Notes: generated by a model from the letters alone, not told the origin. A stretch of 64,000 nt of DNA from Gemmatimonadota bacterium (GCA_018660835.1 JABJJN010000040.1:1-64000), one strand, 5' to 3'. Positions 16,061 through 25,302 are shown, counted from the stretch's first letter. A program made the numbers and translations.

Positions 16061-18615
16061 TGGCTACCCAGCAGCGCCTGCACATTGAGCCTCGTGCTCC
16101 AGGCGAGCCATGCATCTGTCCGCATCGCCAATCCATACAGAATGAAAATGAGTGCCCCCTGGATCAACCACGCACGTGAACAGATCGGTGACTCCACTGC
16201 AGCGAGTTTGGGCTGTGCACTAGCCAATACGTGCTCACCGACCTGGTCGTGCTCGCGGGTTTGCCGAAACAGCCAGATCCAGCAGATGAGCCCGGCGACA
16301 CTCAGCCACATTCCCAGGCGAAAGGATGCGGGATCATAGTCGAATTCGACGCGCTGCGCCGTGGGTGTCAGCGGCACGCCTCTGAACATGTGATTTGCCG
16401 TCTCGATCGGCACCGCCTCGCCATCCACTGTGGCAGTCCATCCTGGATAATCTGCATCCGTCAGGACCAGATACGCATCGCCCTCACGGGTTGGCAACTC
16501 GACCTCTACATGAGTTGGCTCATAGGTGCTGATCCGCGCCGCGATGGCACGCCCCTCGGTCTGCCGCAGCGACTCGCCTGCAGATAGCAACACACGTCGA
16601 GTCGGATCAAATGCCGACTCAAGGGCTCGTAGTCTGATGGCGCGATCTTCTACGACAATCGCTTCCGTCACGACATAGGCCCGAGGCAACCAGTCAGCCA
16701 CCTTGCGCACGACCACCGATGATGTTGGCATCGAGGGCAGATAAACATCCGTGCCGCTTGCATCTGTGACCACAGCGTCAGATAGATCAGATCGTGGCGC
16801 CACAATGTAGGCGACACTCGCCAGATCCAGGATCGCCGGCGAGTTGTCGGCCAAATCTCTATGCTGCGCCAGATGCAGAGGACTCCAGCCAGGCAGGGCA
16901 TTGGCCAGGCCGAACATGCCACCTGTATAGTGGCGCAGAGCTTCTGGATACACTTGGTACGGCTGCGTGTCGTGGCGCCATCCGGCGTGACGATCGGCGC
17001 CAGTATTGGCTTCGGTGACGACACTGGCAATTCGAAATCTGGCAGCCCCTGCGAGAGCATCAGGTGCGCCTGTCTGCTCGTGGTGTCGTTGGATCGCGAC
17101 AGCTGTCGCCGGCGCCATCTCATAAACAGCGGCGTCGATCACCGCATTGAAACCACGCCCAAAACCACTCAGATCTGCGACAACGACGATGGGCAGCACG
17201 ACAGCGACCAGCCTGCGTCCGAGCACATGACGACGCCAACGGCCACTGATCACAAGCAGGGCAAGCAGCACGAGGAGAGTGGCTGCACGAACAGCTTCAC
17301 CGATCAGTCGTGATCGCCACAAGCCCATGCGAGCCACATCTGCACTGGTCAGATCTGCTGCAACCTGCACAGACGGGAGGGCGCCGATGGTTAACATGCA
17401 TGATGCAAGACACAGCCCCAGCAGGACCGCACTTGCAAGCCACTGTCGACGCCGAACCGGGCCGTTCAGGAGGCGGTCTGCACCCAACCCAACCAGGGCG
17501 GAACCTGCCATCGCCCACCAGAGCAGAAATCGCGTGGGAATACGCAGAGGACGCATGACGGGCACTTGATACAGAATCTCAAAGAGTCCCGTGAACTTGC
17601 CCATCGACAGAATGAGCCCTGCGATCGCGATCACACCCAGAGCGAAGGTTGGCGCCTCCCTGCGCTCACTCAGGGCCAGCCAGCAGAGAGGCAGAGCCAA
17701 CACGCCGAGATAGGGGCACATCTGGATGAAGAAATCGCCCGCGCCCCCCCAGTAGGTGCCATAGGAGGAATCGCCAAGCAGTGACGGCAACAGCAAGGTC
17801 AGTAACCGTTCGGGCGCCATGGACATTTGTACGAATCGTTCGAATCCCAGCCCTCCCGCACGAGCCGAGTGTTGCATCAGTTCCAGCGTCGGCAACACCT
17901 GCACTGCCGCCAGCCATAATCCGCCACTGATAGCAAAACCGACCCACACGACACGCATGAGACTGCGCCGGCGGGTCCGCAGGGCTGCATAGATCAGGAC
18001 CGCCACCGCCGTGTAGGCTGTCGCCTGCGGATGCCCCGCCAGCAGTTGCAGCGCCAGAATCGCAGTGGCCCACAACAGCGGCCGACGGCGATCAGTTGTG
18101 ATCGCCGCATCGACACAGAGAAACAGCAGAGGGCTCCACGCCGCGACGGCCAGAAAATTTGGCGACATGGCGCGCACAACCAGGTAACCACTCAGGCCAT
18201 ACGTGAGTCCCGCAGTGAGGGCACCACTGACGCCCGAATGCAGGTGGCGGACAAACAGTGCCATCGCCACGGCGGCCAGCATCAGATGCCCGACGATGCT
18301 GGCATTCACCGCTTGCCACGGCGAAAGAAACAAGGCAAACAGGAGGTTGGGCGGGTACAGAGCGCCGACCTGCCCCTCGGCAAACAGCGGAAAACCAGCA
18401 CTGATCTGCGGCACCCAAAGCGGTAGCTCGCCGCGACCAAGCGCGTCGTGCAGGTAGAACCGGAAGGGCACATTCTGCACCATCACATCTTGTACAAAGA
18501 GTGCCCCACCGCCGAAGGTTGCATCGGCAAAGAACCAAGCTACGACCAGACAAAGCCCTGCCGAACCCCATAGGATGGGGCGCTGGATCCAGGACGCCGT
18601 CACGGCGTCAGCCAT
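16057..18615 (-). CDS. YfhO-family polytopic membrane protein (GT-C-like)
   Basis: An 852-residue membrane protein of the bacterial YfhO family. After the first helix comes the characteristic loop 'FVQDVMVQNVPFRFYLHDALGRGELPLWVP' with 'GFPLFAEGQVGALYPPN', followed by many hydrophobic segments and a large soluble domain (about residues 480-790) that ends in a final membrane pair. YfhO of Gram-positives helps glycosylate lipoteichoic acid; in a diderm it probably moves sugars from a lipid carrier in the envelope, which is inference. It starts 16 bases inside the SGNH gene and overlaps the DUF2723 gene by 4 bases: a three-gene envelope operon. Confidence 0.86.
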   Translation of the reverse strand: MADAVTASWIQRPILWGSAGLCLVVAWFFADATFGGGALFVQDVMVQNVPFRFYLHDALGRGELPLWVPQISAGFPLFAEGQVGALYPPNLLFALFLSPWQAVNASIVGHLMLAAVAMALFVRHLHSGVSGALTAGLTYGLSGYLVVRAMSPNFLAVAAWSPLLFLCVDAAITTDRRRPLLWATAILALQLLAGHPQATAYTAVAVLIYAALRTRRRSLMRVVWVGFAISGGLWLAAVQVLPTLELMQHSARAGGLGFERFVQMSMAPERLLTLLLPSLLGDSSYGTYWGGAGDFFIQMCPYLGVLALPLCWLALSERREAPTFALGVIAIAGLILSMGKFTGLFEILYQVPVMRPLRIPTRFLLWWAMAGSALVGLGADRLLNGPVRRRQWLASAVLLGLCLASCMLTIGALPSVQVAADLTSADVARMGLWRSRLIGEAVRAATLLVLLALLVISGRWRRHVLGRRLVAVVLPIVVVADLSGFGRGFNAVIDAAVYEMAPATAVAIQRHHEQTGAPDALAGAARFRIASVVTEANTGADRHAGWRHDTQPYQVYPEALRHYTGGMFGLANALPGWSPLHLAQHRDLADNSPAILDLASVAYIVAPRSDLSDAVVTDASGTDVYLPSMPTSSVVVRKVADWLPRAYVVTEAIVVEDRAIRLRALESAFDPTRRVLLSAGESLRQTEGRAIAARISTYEPTHVEVELPTREGDAYLVLTDADYPGWTATVDGEAVPIETANHMFRGVPLTPTAQRVEFDYDPASFRLGMWLSVAGLICWIWLFRQTREHDQVGEHVLASAQPKLAAVESPICSRAWLIQGALIFILYGLAMRTDAWLAWSTRLNVQALLGSQ

Positions 18616-19775
18616 CCCTGCTTGTGCAGGAAATCACGCGTTTCGATCGCCGCCAGATGATGTCCCTCTGCACGCCAATGACTGTCCTTGTAATACAGTT
18701 GCCCCCCAGCCAGATGCTGCCGCAGAAACGCCGGATACAGATCAAGAAAATGCACGCCCTGCTGGCGTGCCCATGCAGAGAGAATGTGGTTTGGCTTCAT
18801 CAGATCGTAACTGCCTTCAAGAGCGAACTGTTGGCGCTTGCGCTCCCAGTTCGAACTCTCGATCTGCACGATGGCTGGCGCATAGACCACGGCAAAGAAG
18901 CCACCCTGCGCCTCTACCGTATCGCGAAAGCGGGCCAGCAGCCTGCAAGTCAATTGCCAGTGTTGGGCGTATTCGGGTGCATCCCAGCCATACAACCCGG
19001 CGTAGTAGGCATCCTGTTGCCCCGCTGCGACCTCGCCTCGCCTCAGGGCACCTGCCAGCAGTGCTGCCACATGCCACTGACGCAAGAGACTCCTCGTAAA
19101 ACTCGCGTCGCCATCCCATGCCGGATCGCGACGTACCGGGACTCCCTGCAGTCGCAGCGTACCCAATGAATCGAGAGTGAAAAATGGTTTGTCGCCACGC
19201 TCGGCGCCGATGCCTCGACGTGAAGTATTGTTCCACAGGTCATTGCCATAGAACAGCACGAGGACGATGTCGCTCGCGAGCTGTCGACCTACCTGCGTAT
19301 GCAACAGCAACTGTTGATCTGTGCCATATCCGGCTACACCTAGATTGCTGACGCTGACTCCCGGATGGTCTGCCAGCAGCAGCGACCGCAATTGGCCAGA
19401 GAGACTCTGGTGTGCCTCAACACCCCATCCTTCGGCAAAGGAATCGCCATACAATGCGATCCGTGGCATCGAGCCTTCTGAGACCTCCAGTTGCGACGTC
19501 TCCTGCGACACGTCTGCCTGTGTCGCATCGGTCTCCACACGCCGACCGCCGCCGTCGATCTGATAGGTCACATCGAATTCAGGCGTCCGCATTCTTCCCG
19601 ATGATTCGGGCCGATGCCGCCAGCCAAGTCTCTCATCAAACGCCCATACATCAGGCAACTGGTGTACTTGCGGTGCCCAGATCTCAAGGACCAACTCCGC
19701 CAGCAACAGCGCGACGAGAACCGCGCTGGCTGCCAGGCCAAAGACCTTCGCCGTCGCCAGCAGACGCTGTGTCAC
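18600..19775 (-). CDS. Membrane-anchored SGNH/GDSL-family hydrolase
   Basis: A 391-residue protein with one N-terminal membrane helix (residues about 8-30) and a periplasm-facing SGNH hydrolase fold. Block I is 'LYGDSFAEGWG' with the nucleophile Ser112; block II includes 'NLGVAGYGTDQ'; block III is 'FYGND'; block V is 'KDSHWRAEGH' with the catalytic Asp/His. Residues about 80-101 are an acidic, Gln/Thr-rich insert absent from the usual fold. Such enzymes commonly add or remove acetyl groups on polysaccharides. As first gene of the SGNH-YfhO-DUF2723 operon, a role in envelope glycan O-acylation is likely but unproven. Confidence 0.86.
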   Translation of the reverse strand: MTQRLLATAKVFGLAASAVLVALLLAELVLEIWAPQVHQLPDVWAFDERLGWRHRPESSGRMRTPEFDVTYQIDGGGRRVETDATQADVSQETSQLEVSEGSMPRIALYGDSFAEGWGVEAHQSLSGQLRSLLLADHPGVSVSNLGVAGYGTDQQLLLHTQVGRQLASDIVLVLFYGNDLWNNTSRRGIGAERGDKPFFTLDSLGTLRLQGVPVRRDPAWDGDASFTRSLLRQWHVAALLAGALRRGEVAAGQQDAYYAGLYGWDAPEYAQHWQLTCRLLARFRDTVEAQGGFFAVVYAPAIVQIESSNWERKRQQFALEGSYDLMKPNHILSAWARQQGVHFLDLYPAFLRQHLAGGQLYYKDSHWRAEGHHLAAIETRDFLHKQGWLTP

Positions 19776-19930
19776 AGGGATCTAAAGGGGATCGTAGAGG
19801 CCGAGATCATGGGGGTCGAAAGTATCCGTGGATGCGCCAAAATGTCAACAGACATCACGTGCGTAACCGTCTGTGAACACTATATTTGGATCCACCAGAG
19901 ATTCTTCGAAAAAGGGCTGCCTTCCACCAC

Positions 19931-21058
19931 ATGAAGCACATTCTCGTCACCGGTGGCGCCGGATTTATCGGCTCACATACGGTTGACCTCTTATTGGCCC
20001 AAGGCTATCAGGTCCGTGTCCTGGATCTGTTGCAGCCACGGGTGCACCCCCACGGATGGCCGTCGTATCTACCCGAGCAAGTGGAGCGCATCCAGGGCGA
20101 CGTTCGCGACACAGATGCAATGCGTCGCGCCCTTGAGGGCATCGATGGCGTCGTTCACCTGGCGGCCTATCAGGATTACATGCCCGATTTCAGCACGTTC
20201 TTTGACGTCAATACCACGAGCACTGCCCTGCTATTCGAACTGATCGTCCGCGACCGCTTGCCGGTTGAACGGATCGTTCTTGCCTCATCGCAGTCCGTCT
20301 ACGGCGAGGGTCACTATCGTTGCGACCAGCACGGTTTCTTTCAACCGGATTTCCGCTCGGATGATCAACTGGCACGCGGCGAGTGGGAGATTCTGTGTCC
20401 TGAGTGTGTGCAGGTGCCAGCGTCGCCCGTGCTGATCAGCGAGGACCTCGTCAAACCGCACACGCCCTACGGCATCTCCAAATATGCTCTGGAAATGACG
20501 GCGCTGAATCTGGGACGCAAATACGGTATCGGCGTCACCAACATGCGCTATTCCATCGTTCAGGGGCCGCGCAATTCCTTCTACAACGCCTACAGTGGTC
20601 TTGCCCGGATCTTCACCTTGCGTCTACTCCACGATCAGCCCCCCATTGTTTACGAAGACGGGCAGCAGCGTCGTGACTACGTGCACGTGTTGGATGTTGC
20701 CCGGGCGAACGTCCTCTGTCTGGAACACCCGCAAGCAGTTGATCGCAGCTTCAACGTGGCGGGACGCAAGGCGACGACCGTCCTGGAAGCGGCGCAACTG
20801 CTAGGCGCAGTGTGTGAAAAGTCGAGTATCGAGCCTCAGATCAGCGGCGAATATCGCTTTGGCGACACGCGCCATACCGTGTCTACTGGCGCGGCCCTTG
20901 AGCAACTTGGTTGGGAATCAGAACGCGATCTTGAAACGATTTACAGCGACTACGTCGAATGGGTTCGGCAACAGCCCAACCTGAGTGACTTCTACGCCAA
21001 TTCACAGCAAGCGATGCGACGGGCTGGCATCTTACGACACAGTGCCGCAACCGAATGA
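19931..21058 (+). CDS. NAD-dependent sugar-nucleotide epimerase, dTDP-L-rhamnose 4-epimerase-like
   Basis: Extended-SDR enzyme of 375 residues. The NAD-binding motif TGGAGFIGSH is at residues 7-16, 'SSQSVYGEG' follows near 120, and the catalytic Tyr180-x3-Lys184 lies in 'PYGISKYALE'. An insertion at about 127-165 with cysteines C131, C156 and C159 ('YRC', 'CPEC') is typical of the dTDP-L-rhamnose 4-epimerase subgroup. An upstream extension of 15 codons exists, but the ATG at 19931 puts the Rossmann motif at the normal position. It overlaps the nucleotidyltransferase gene by 4 bases. Exact substrate is inferred; rmlA lies far downstream at 63.6 kb. Confidence 0.85.
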   Translation: MKHILVTGGAGFIGSHTVDLLLAQGYQVRVLDLLQPRVHPHGWPSYLPEQVERIQGDVRDTDAMRRALEGIDGVVHLAAYQDYMPDFSTFFDVNTTSTALLFELIVRDRLPVERIVLASSQSVYGEGHYRCDQHGFFQPDFRSDDQLARGEWEILCPECVQVPASPVLISEDLVKPHTPYGISKYALEMTALNLGRKYGIGVTNMRYSIVQGPRNSFYNAYSGLARIFTLRLLHDQPPIVYEDGQQRRDYVHVLDVARANVLCLEHPQAVDRSFNVAGRKATTVLEAAQLLGAVCEKSSIEPQISGEYRFGDTRHTVSTGAALEQLGWESERDLETIYSDYVEWVRQQPNLSDFYANSQQAMRRAGILRHSAATE

Positions 21059-21786
21059 AGGCGATGATCCTCGCCGCCGGCCGCGGCTCGCGTCTTCGTC
21101 CACTGACGGATACGGTGCCAAAACCGATGATTCCCATCGCCGGGCTCCCCCTCCTCGAACACACGCTGCGCCTGCTCCGATCTCACGGCTTCGATGATCT
21201 GATCATCAATCTGCATCATCTGCCGCAAGTCATTCGCCAGCATTTCGGCAATGGCGATCGCTTCGATGTGCGGCTGCGTTACGCCGACGAGCCACAGTTG
21301 CGCGGCACGGCAGGCGCCATTCGAGATGTCGCCACCTCTGGCTTTTTCGGCGCTGAAGAGTTCCTCGTGTTCTATGGCGACAATCTCATCAATGCAGACC
21401 TCACCGCACTCTGGCAAAGTCATCTGAACACCCAGGCTCAAGCGACCATTGGTTTGGTCTGGATGCCCGACCCACACGATCGTGGGATCGTCGGACTTGC
21501 CCCCGATGGACGCATTGATCGTTTGGTCGAAAAACCCTCGGCGCAACAGATCTTCGACGACTATCTGATCAACGCCGGTGTGTATGCCATCGGCCCCGAT
21601 GTGGTGGATGCGATCCCAGCGACGGGCACACCGGATTTTGCCGCCGATGTCTTTCCCCACTTGCTGGAACGTGGCGACCATCTGGTTGGACATCGCCTCG
21701 TGGGCCAGCTACTTTCCACCGATACCGCCGAGCGCTACCAAGCCGCCTGCGAGCAGGTTGCTGCAGGGCGATTCGCCCTGCCCTAG
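21055..21786 (+). CDS. Sugar-1-phosphate nucleotidyltransferase (HddC-like)
   Basis: A 243-residue nucleotidyltransferase with the N-terminal motif 'ILAAGRGSRLRPLTDTVPKPM', the base-contact segment 'RGTAGAIRD' and the metal Asp in 'FYGDN'. It lacks the C-terminal left-handed helix domain found in GlgC/GlmU. Families sharing this form include D-glycero-alpha-D-manno-heptose-1-phosphate guanylyltransferase (HddC), mannose-1-phosphate guanylyltransferase and MurNAc-1-phosphate uridylyltransferase (MurU). The next genes encode a heptose kinase and a GmhA-like isomerase, which favours HddC; that choice rests on context. Start overlaps the epimerase stop (ATGA). Confidence 0.82.
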   Translation: MKAMILAAGRGSRLRPLTDTVPKPMIPIAGLPLLEHTLRLLRSHGFDDLIINLHHLPQVIRQHFGNGDRFDVRLRYADEPQLRGTAGAIRDVATSGFFGAEEFLVFYGDNLINADLTALWQSHLNTQAQATIGLVWMPDPHDRGIVGLAPDGRIDRLVEKPSAQQIFDDYLINAGVYAIGPDVVDAIPATGTPDFAADVFPHLLERGDHLVGHRLVGQLLSTDTAERYQAACEQVAAGRFALP

Positions 21787-21836
21787 ATCGTTTCGCACGC
21801 CGACCACCGCCGACTCCATTCCATTAGATATATCCG

Positions 21837-22826
21837 TTGATTACTACGCGAGCCCCGCTGCGCATTCCCCTTGGTGGCGGTGGCACCGATCTGCCTTCCT
21901 ATTACCGCGATCACGGTGGCTTCATTCTGAGCGCCGGCATCGACAAATACGTCTACATCCAGTTGAACACGTTGAAGGTGGAGTCCTTCATTCGCGTCAA
22001 GTATGCGGAAACCGAAAGGGTCGAAGAGCCATCACAGATCCAGCATCCACTGCTGCGCGAGTCGCTTCTACACACGGGGATCGAGTCGGGTCTTGAGATT
22101 GGCGCCATGTCCGACGTACCAGGGCGAACAGGTCTGGGATCATCCGGCTCCTTCACGGTTGCCCTTCTGGCAGCGCTGCGCGAACACACACGCCAACCAC
22201 TTGCTCGACAGCAACTGGCCGAGGAAGCATTTCACGTCGAGGCCGTGCGTGCAGGACAGCCGTCAGGTAAGCACGACCATTATCTGGCGGCCTTCGGCGG
22301 TCTGACCTGCCTCGAAATCGATACGCAAGGCGTGGTGACCGTCAGCACCCTGCAGATGTCATTGCATGACATCGAGGAACTACGCAACAACATGGTGCTG
22401 TTCTATACGGGCATCACCCGCGAGAGTTTCGACATCCTGTCGCAACAAGAGGCGGATACACGCGCCGGTACAAGCGAAGTGGTCGACAGTCTACATGAAG
22501 TGAAGGAGCTCGGTTTGCAGATCAAGGCGGCTCTGCAGCTGGGACAGTTGGATCGATTCGGCGAACTTTTGCATTCGCATTGGGAGACGAAGAAGCGGCG
22601 ATCAGCAAAAGTCAGCAACGCCAAAATCGACGCCTGGTATGATCTTGCACGCCGTCACGGTGCCCTCGGTGGCAAGCTGATGGGCGCCGGCGGCGGTGGC
22701 TTCCTCATGTTCTACTGCCCCGCCGCCGATCGAAAACAGTTGCGCGAAGCGATGGCAACAGAAGGACTTCCAGAAATGAGTTTTCACTTCGATGACGAGG
22801 GCGCCAAGGTCCTTATGAATGCCTGA
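21837..22826 (+). CDS. hddA: GHMP kinase, D-glycero-alpha-D-manno-heptose-7-phosphate kinase-like
   Basis: A 329-residue GHMP-superfamily kinase. The N-terminus 'TRAPLRIPLGGGGTDLPSYY' is the signature of the HddA/fucokinase-like branch; the ATP loop 'GRTGLGSSGSFTVALL' follows at about residue 99, and the C-terminal 'GGKLMGAGGGGF' motif is present. HddA phosphorylates heptose-7-phosphate at C1 in GDP-heptose synthesis. The start is TTG at 21837, 50 bases after the upstream stop; no strong ribosome site is seen, but no other start keeps the conserved first strand. Its stop overlaps the GmhA-like gene if that begins at 22819. Confidence 0.87.
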   Translation: MITTRAPLRIPLGGGGTDLPSYYRDHGGFILSAGIDKYVYIQLNTLKVESFIRVKYAETERVEEPSQIQHPLLRESLLHTGIESGLEIGAMSDVPGRTGLGSSGSFTVALLAALREHTRQPLARQQLAEEAFHVEAVRAGQPSGKHDHYLAAFGGLTCLEIDTQGVVTVSTLQMSLHDIEELRNNMVLFYTGITRESFDILSQQEADTRAGTSEVVDSLHEVKELGLQIKAALQLGQLDRFGELLHSHWETKKRRSAKVSNAKIDAWYDLARRHGALGGKLMGAGGGGFLMFYCPAADRKQLREAMATEGLPEMSFHFDDEGAKVLMNA

Positions 22827-23430
22827 CATGACGAACCAGCAATACATTGACGGGTTCCTGTCGCAGATGACGGATGCCTTGGCACGCGTGCCGGTCGCTG
22901 ATATCGATGCCGCCATCGACCTGCTCTTCGAAACGTGGCAGCAGGGCCGCACGGTCTTCATCGCCGGCAATGGCGGCTCCGCTTCGACAGCGAGTCACTT
23001 TGCTTGCGATCTTGCAAAGTGGACGATCTGCGAGGGCCAACCACGCTTTCGAGCGATGGCCCTGACCGACAACATGCCCCTCTTCAGTGCCCTCATGAAT
23101 GACGAGGGCACCGCCTCCGTGTACAGCGAGCAACTGGCTCCTTTCATCGGCGCCGGAGATCTGTTGATCCTGATCAGCGTACATGGTGGGTCCGGGACCG
23201 GAAATGCTGGCACCTGGTCACAGAATCTTCTCCGTGCCCTGGAACTCGCCCACCAACAGGGCGCTCGCTGCCTCGGTTTTAGTGGATTTGACGGTGGTGC
23301 TTTGCAGCAGTTGGCTGATGTGTGTGTGACGGTCCCCATCAACTCGACACCACACGTCGAATCCGTCCATCTGGCCCTGGAGCACCTGATCTGTGATTGT
23401 CTACGCCAGCGCATCGCAGCCCTGCCCTAA
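22819..23430 (+). CDS. gmhA: SIS-domain phosphoheptose isomerase (GmhA-like)
   Basis: A 203-residue SIS-domain protein. 'FIAGNGGSASTASHFACDLAKW' and 'ISVHGGSGTGNAG' are the phosphosugar-binding loops, and 'HVESVHLALEHLICD' is the C-terminal GmhA-type helix. GmhA isomerises sedoheptulose-7-phosphate to D-glycero-D-manno-heptose-7-phosphate, the step before HddA. Two starts are possible: ATG 22819 (overlapping the kinase by 8 bases, with AAGG upstream) and ATG 22828 just after its stop; I list the longer. The kinase, isomerase and nucleotidyltransferase together complete most of the GDP-heptose branch. Confidence 0.87.
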   Translation: MPDMTNQQYIDGFLSQMTDALARVPVADIDAAIDLLFETWQQGRTVFIAGNGGSASTASHFACDLAKWTICEGQPRFRAMALTDNMPLFSALMNDEGTASVYSEQLAPFIGAGDLLILISVHGGSGTGNAGTWSQNLLRALELAHQQGARCLGFSGFDGGALQQLADVCVTVPINSTPHVESVHLALEHLICDCLRQRIAALP

Positions 23431-23450
23431 CCCTCTCGGAGAATCGAACG

Positions 23451-24098
23451 ATGGAACTATTCATCGACAGCGCCGACCTCGAGCAAGTGCGTCAAGCGGC
23501 AACCCTCGGTGTCATCAGGGGCTGCACGACGAATCCGAAGCTCGCTGCGACCTCGGGGGGCGGCGATTTCCGCGACCGCGTCCTGCAAATCCTGCAGCTG
23601 ATTTCGGGCCCTGTAAGTGTTGAAGTCACCGCCGAGGACGCGGAGGGCATGTTAGCTCAGGCCATCGAATTCTCGCGTTGGGACGAACGCGTCGTCGTGA
23701 AGATCCCCATGTCGGCAGCAGGACTTGAAGTGACCTCCAGACTCGAAGGCAAACATGACATTCGTGTCAATGTGACGTGCATGATGAATTCCAATCAGGC
23801 AACCTTGGCGCTGCTGGCCGGTGCCAGCTATGTCTCTCTTTTTGTGGGACGCATCAATGACCTGGGCTACGATGCAGATTCCACTCTGCGGGAGACGGCC
23901 CACTTCATCGACCAGGGCGGCTTCTCAGCACGCATCATCGCCGCAAGCATGCGTGGCGTTGCCGACATCCAACGCTCCTTTCTCGCCGGTGCCCATATTG
24001 TGACGATCCCGCATCGCTTCCTTGCGGAAATGATCCATCATCCACGGACCATTGAGACAATCGACGAGTTCAAGCAAGCCTGGGACAACCGCGATTAG
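23451..24098 (+). CDS. tal: Transaldolase / fructose-6-phosphate aldolase family protein
   Basis: A short (215-residue) TalC/FSA-type transaldolase. The Schiff-base lysine is K84 in 'VVVKIPMSAAGLE'; other family marks are 'FIDSADL', 'GCTTNPKLA' and 'GASYVSLFVGRINDLG'. ATG at 23451 is preceded by CGGAG at normal spacing; a longer frame from a TTG inside the isomerase gene is unlikely. It directly follows gmhA by 20 bases. Transaldolase activity would form or consume sedoheptulose-7-phosphate, the GmhA substrate, so its place in the heptose operon is sensible. FSA activity cannot be excluded from sequence alone. Confidence 0.88.
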   Translation: MELFIDSADLEQVRQAATLGVIRGCTTNPKLAATSGGGDFRDRVLQILQLISGPVSVEVTAEDAEGMLAQAIEFSRWDERVVVKIPMSAAGLEVTSRLEGKHDIRVNVTCMMNSNQATLALLAGASYVSLFVGRINDLGYDADSTLRETAHFIDQGGFSARIIAASMRGVADIQRSFLAGAHIVTIPHRFLAEMIHHPRTIETIDEFKQAWDNRD

Positions 24099-24099
24099 C

Positions 24100-24969
24100 A
24101 TGATGGCTCCTGCCTCGTATGCTTCACTTGATCTGGGTGGCATGCGCGTGACAACGATCAACGCGGGGCGTTTCGCTCTCGACGGTGGCGCCATGTATGG
24201 CGTCGTGCCACGCCCCTTGTGGGCACGCGTGACACCACCCGACGACCGTCACAGGATTCCCATGGCCTGCAACTGCCTCGTCGTGGAAACGCCGCACGAA
24301 TGCATCCTCATCGACGCCGGACTTGGACAGCGCTTTGACGCTCGCGCTCGCGAGATATTCGACGTGGACACAGACTCGAGCTTGCAGAACGGGCTGAGCC
24401 GGGCGGGCATAGATCCCGAACAGATTACCCATGTCTTGTTCACACACCTGCATTTCGACCACAGTGCAGGTGCCCTGACCACGGTCGCAGACAAGGTGCG
24501 ACCCACCTTCGTCAACGCACAGCATCTGGCCCAGGACGGCGAAATCGACGATGGTCTCGCCTGCCGCAGCATCATGGGTTCCAGCTACGTGCCGTCAGAT
24601 ATCTCGCTATTGCGAACTGCGACGCGCCTGGAAGGCATTTCGGGTGACACGGAGATTTTCCCGGGAGTACACGTAGAGGTAACCGGCGGTCACACCGAAC
24701 ATCATCAAGCCGTGTGGTTGCGAGGCCGTGAACAGACCCTCGTGTACCCCGCTGACCTGCTGCCCACGCGCCACCACCTTCGCCCTTATTGGATCATGGC
24801 GTACGACATGTTCCCCCATGAAACGCTGACTGTGAAACACGACTTCATTCGTCGCATCCTCGAGCAAGACTGCATCGTCGCGTGGGATCACGATCCCCTC
24901 TCCCCCTTCAGTCATCTTCGCAAGACGCCCGACGGTGTGGAAGCCATCGATATCGGGACCATGCCATGA
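24100..24969 (+). CDS. Metallo-beta-lactamase-fold hydrolase
   Basis: A 289-residue MBL-fold protein with the metal motif 'THLHFDH', a later His ('GGHTEHH'), the bridging Asp in 'YPADLLP' and a final His in 'WDHDP'. The arrangement resembles the lactonase/AttM-like branch, though the substrate is unknown. Two ATGs at 24100 and 24103 are possible, both right after the transaldolase stop; the 16 extra upstream codons lie inside that gene. Its stop overlaps the following small gene by 4 bases, so it belongs to the same operon. Confidence 0.85.
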   Translation: MMAPASYASLDLGGMRVTTINAGRFALDGGAMYGVVPRPLWARVTPPDDRHRIPMACNCLVVETPHECILIDAGLGQRFDARAREIFDVDTDSSLQNGLSRAGIDPEQITHVLFTHLHFDHSAGALTTVADKVRPTFVNAQHLAQDGEIDDGLACRSIMGSSYVPSDISLLRTATRLEGISGDTEIFPGVHVEVTGGHTEHHQAVWLRGREQTLVYPADLLPTRHHLRPYWIMAYDMFPHETLTVKHDFIRRILEQDCIVAWDHDPLSPFSHLRKTPDGVEAIDIGTMP

Positions 24970-25298
24970 CCTTGAGGCATGCCGTGACGGCCGTCGTCGA
25001 GCGCAACACGCGCTGGGAAGGAGAGGTCGCAACCGAGCCGTGGGAGGTTGGCTGGGCGTCGGAGGCGATTTTCTTTGTTCGAATTCTGGATCAAGACGCA
25101 CCCAAGACAGCGACATTGCGCATACAGGTGTCACCCGATGGCATGGAGTGGGTGGATGAAGGCACCTGCCTGTCCCACGATGGCGAGTCCCTGCTGTGGG
25201 CCCGTGTCAGTCATTTTGGTGGTTGGTTGCGCCTGGCAGGATCGATCCCACCCGGCCAACACCTGCAGGTCATCGTATATCTCAGCCTTAAGGAGTAG
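24966..25298 (+). CDS. Small protein of unknown function, 110 aa
   Basis: I do not recognise this protein. It starts at ATG 24966, overlapping the MBL gene stop (ATGA), which argues that it is real and co-translated. It is Trp-rich (eight tryptophans), with alternating polar and hydrophobic residues that suggest a beta-sandwich ('ATLRIQVSPDGMEWVDEG', 'LRLAGSIPPGQHLQVIVYLSL'). No signal peptide or cysteine cluster beyond a single Cys is seen. The 'VSPDG..W' pattern occurs in phage-like and carbohydrate-binding beta proteins, but I would not assign a function. A strong AAGGAG at its 3' end serves the next gene. Confidence 0.7.
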   Translation: MTLRHAVTAVVERNTRWEGEVATEPWEVGWASEAIFFVRILDQDAPKTATLRIQVSPDGMEWVDEGTCLSHDGESLLWARVSHFGGWLRLAGSIPPGQHLQVIVYLSLKE

Positions 25299-25302
25299 AA
25301 AT

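Noticed and set aside
17820-17880. tRNA T-loop-like GTTCGAATCC
   Set aside because: It is inside the coding frame of the YfhO-like gene and lacks an acceptor stem and anticodon arm. I found no tRNA or rRNA gene in the window.
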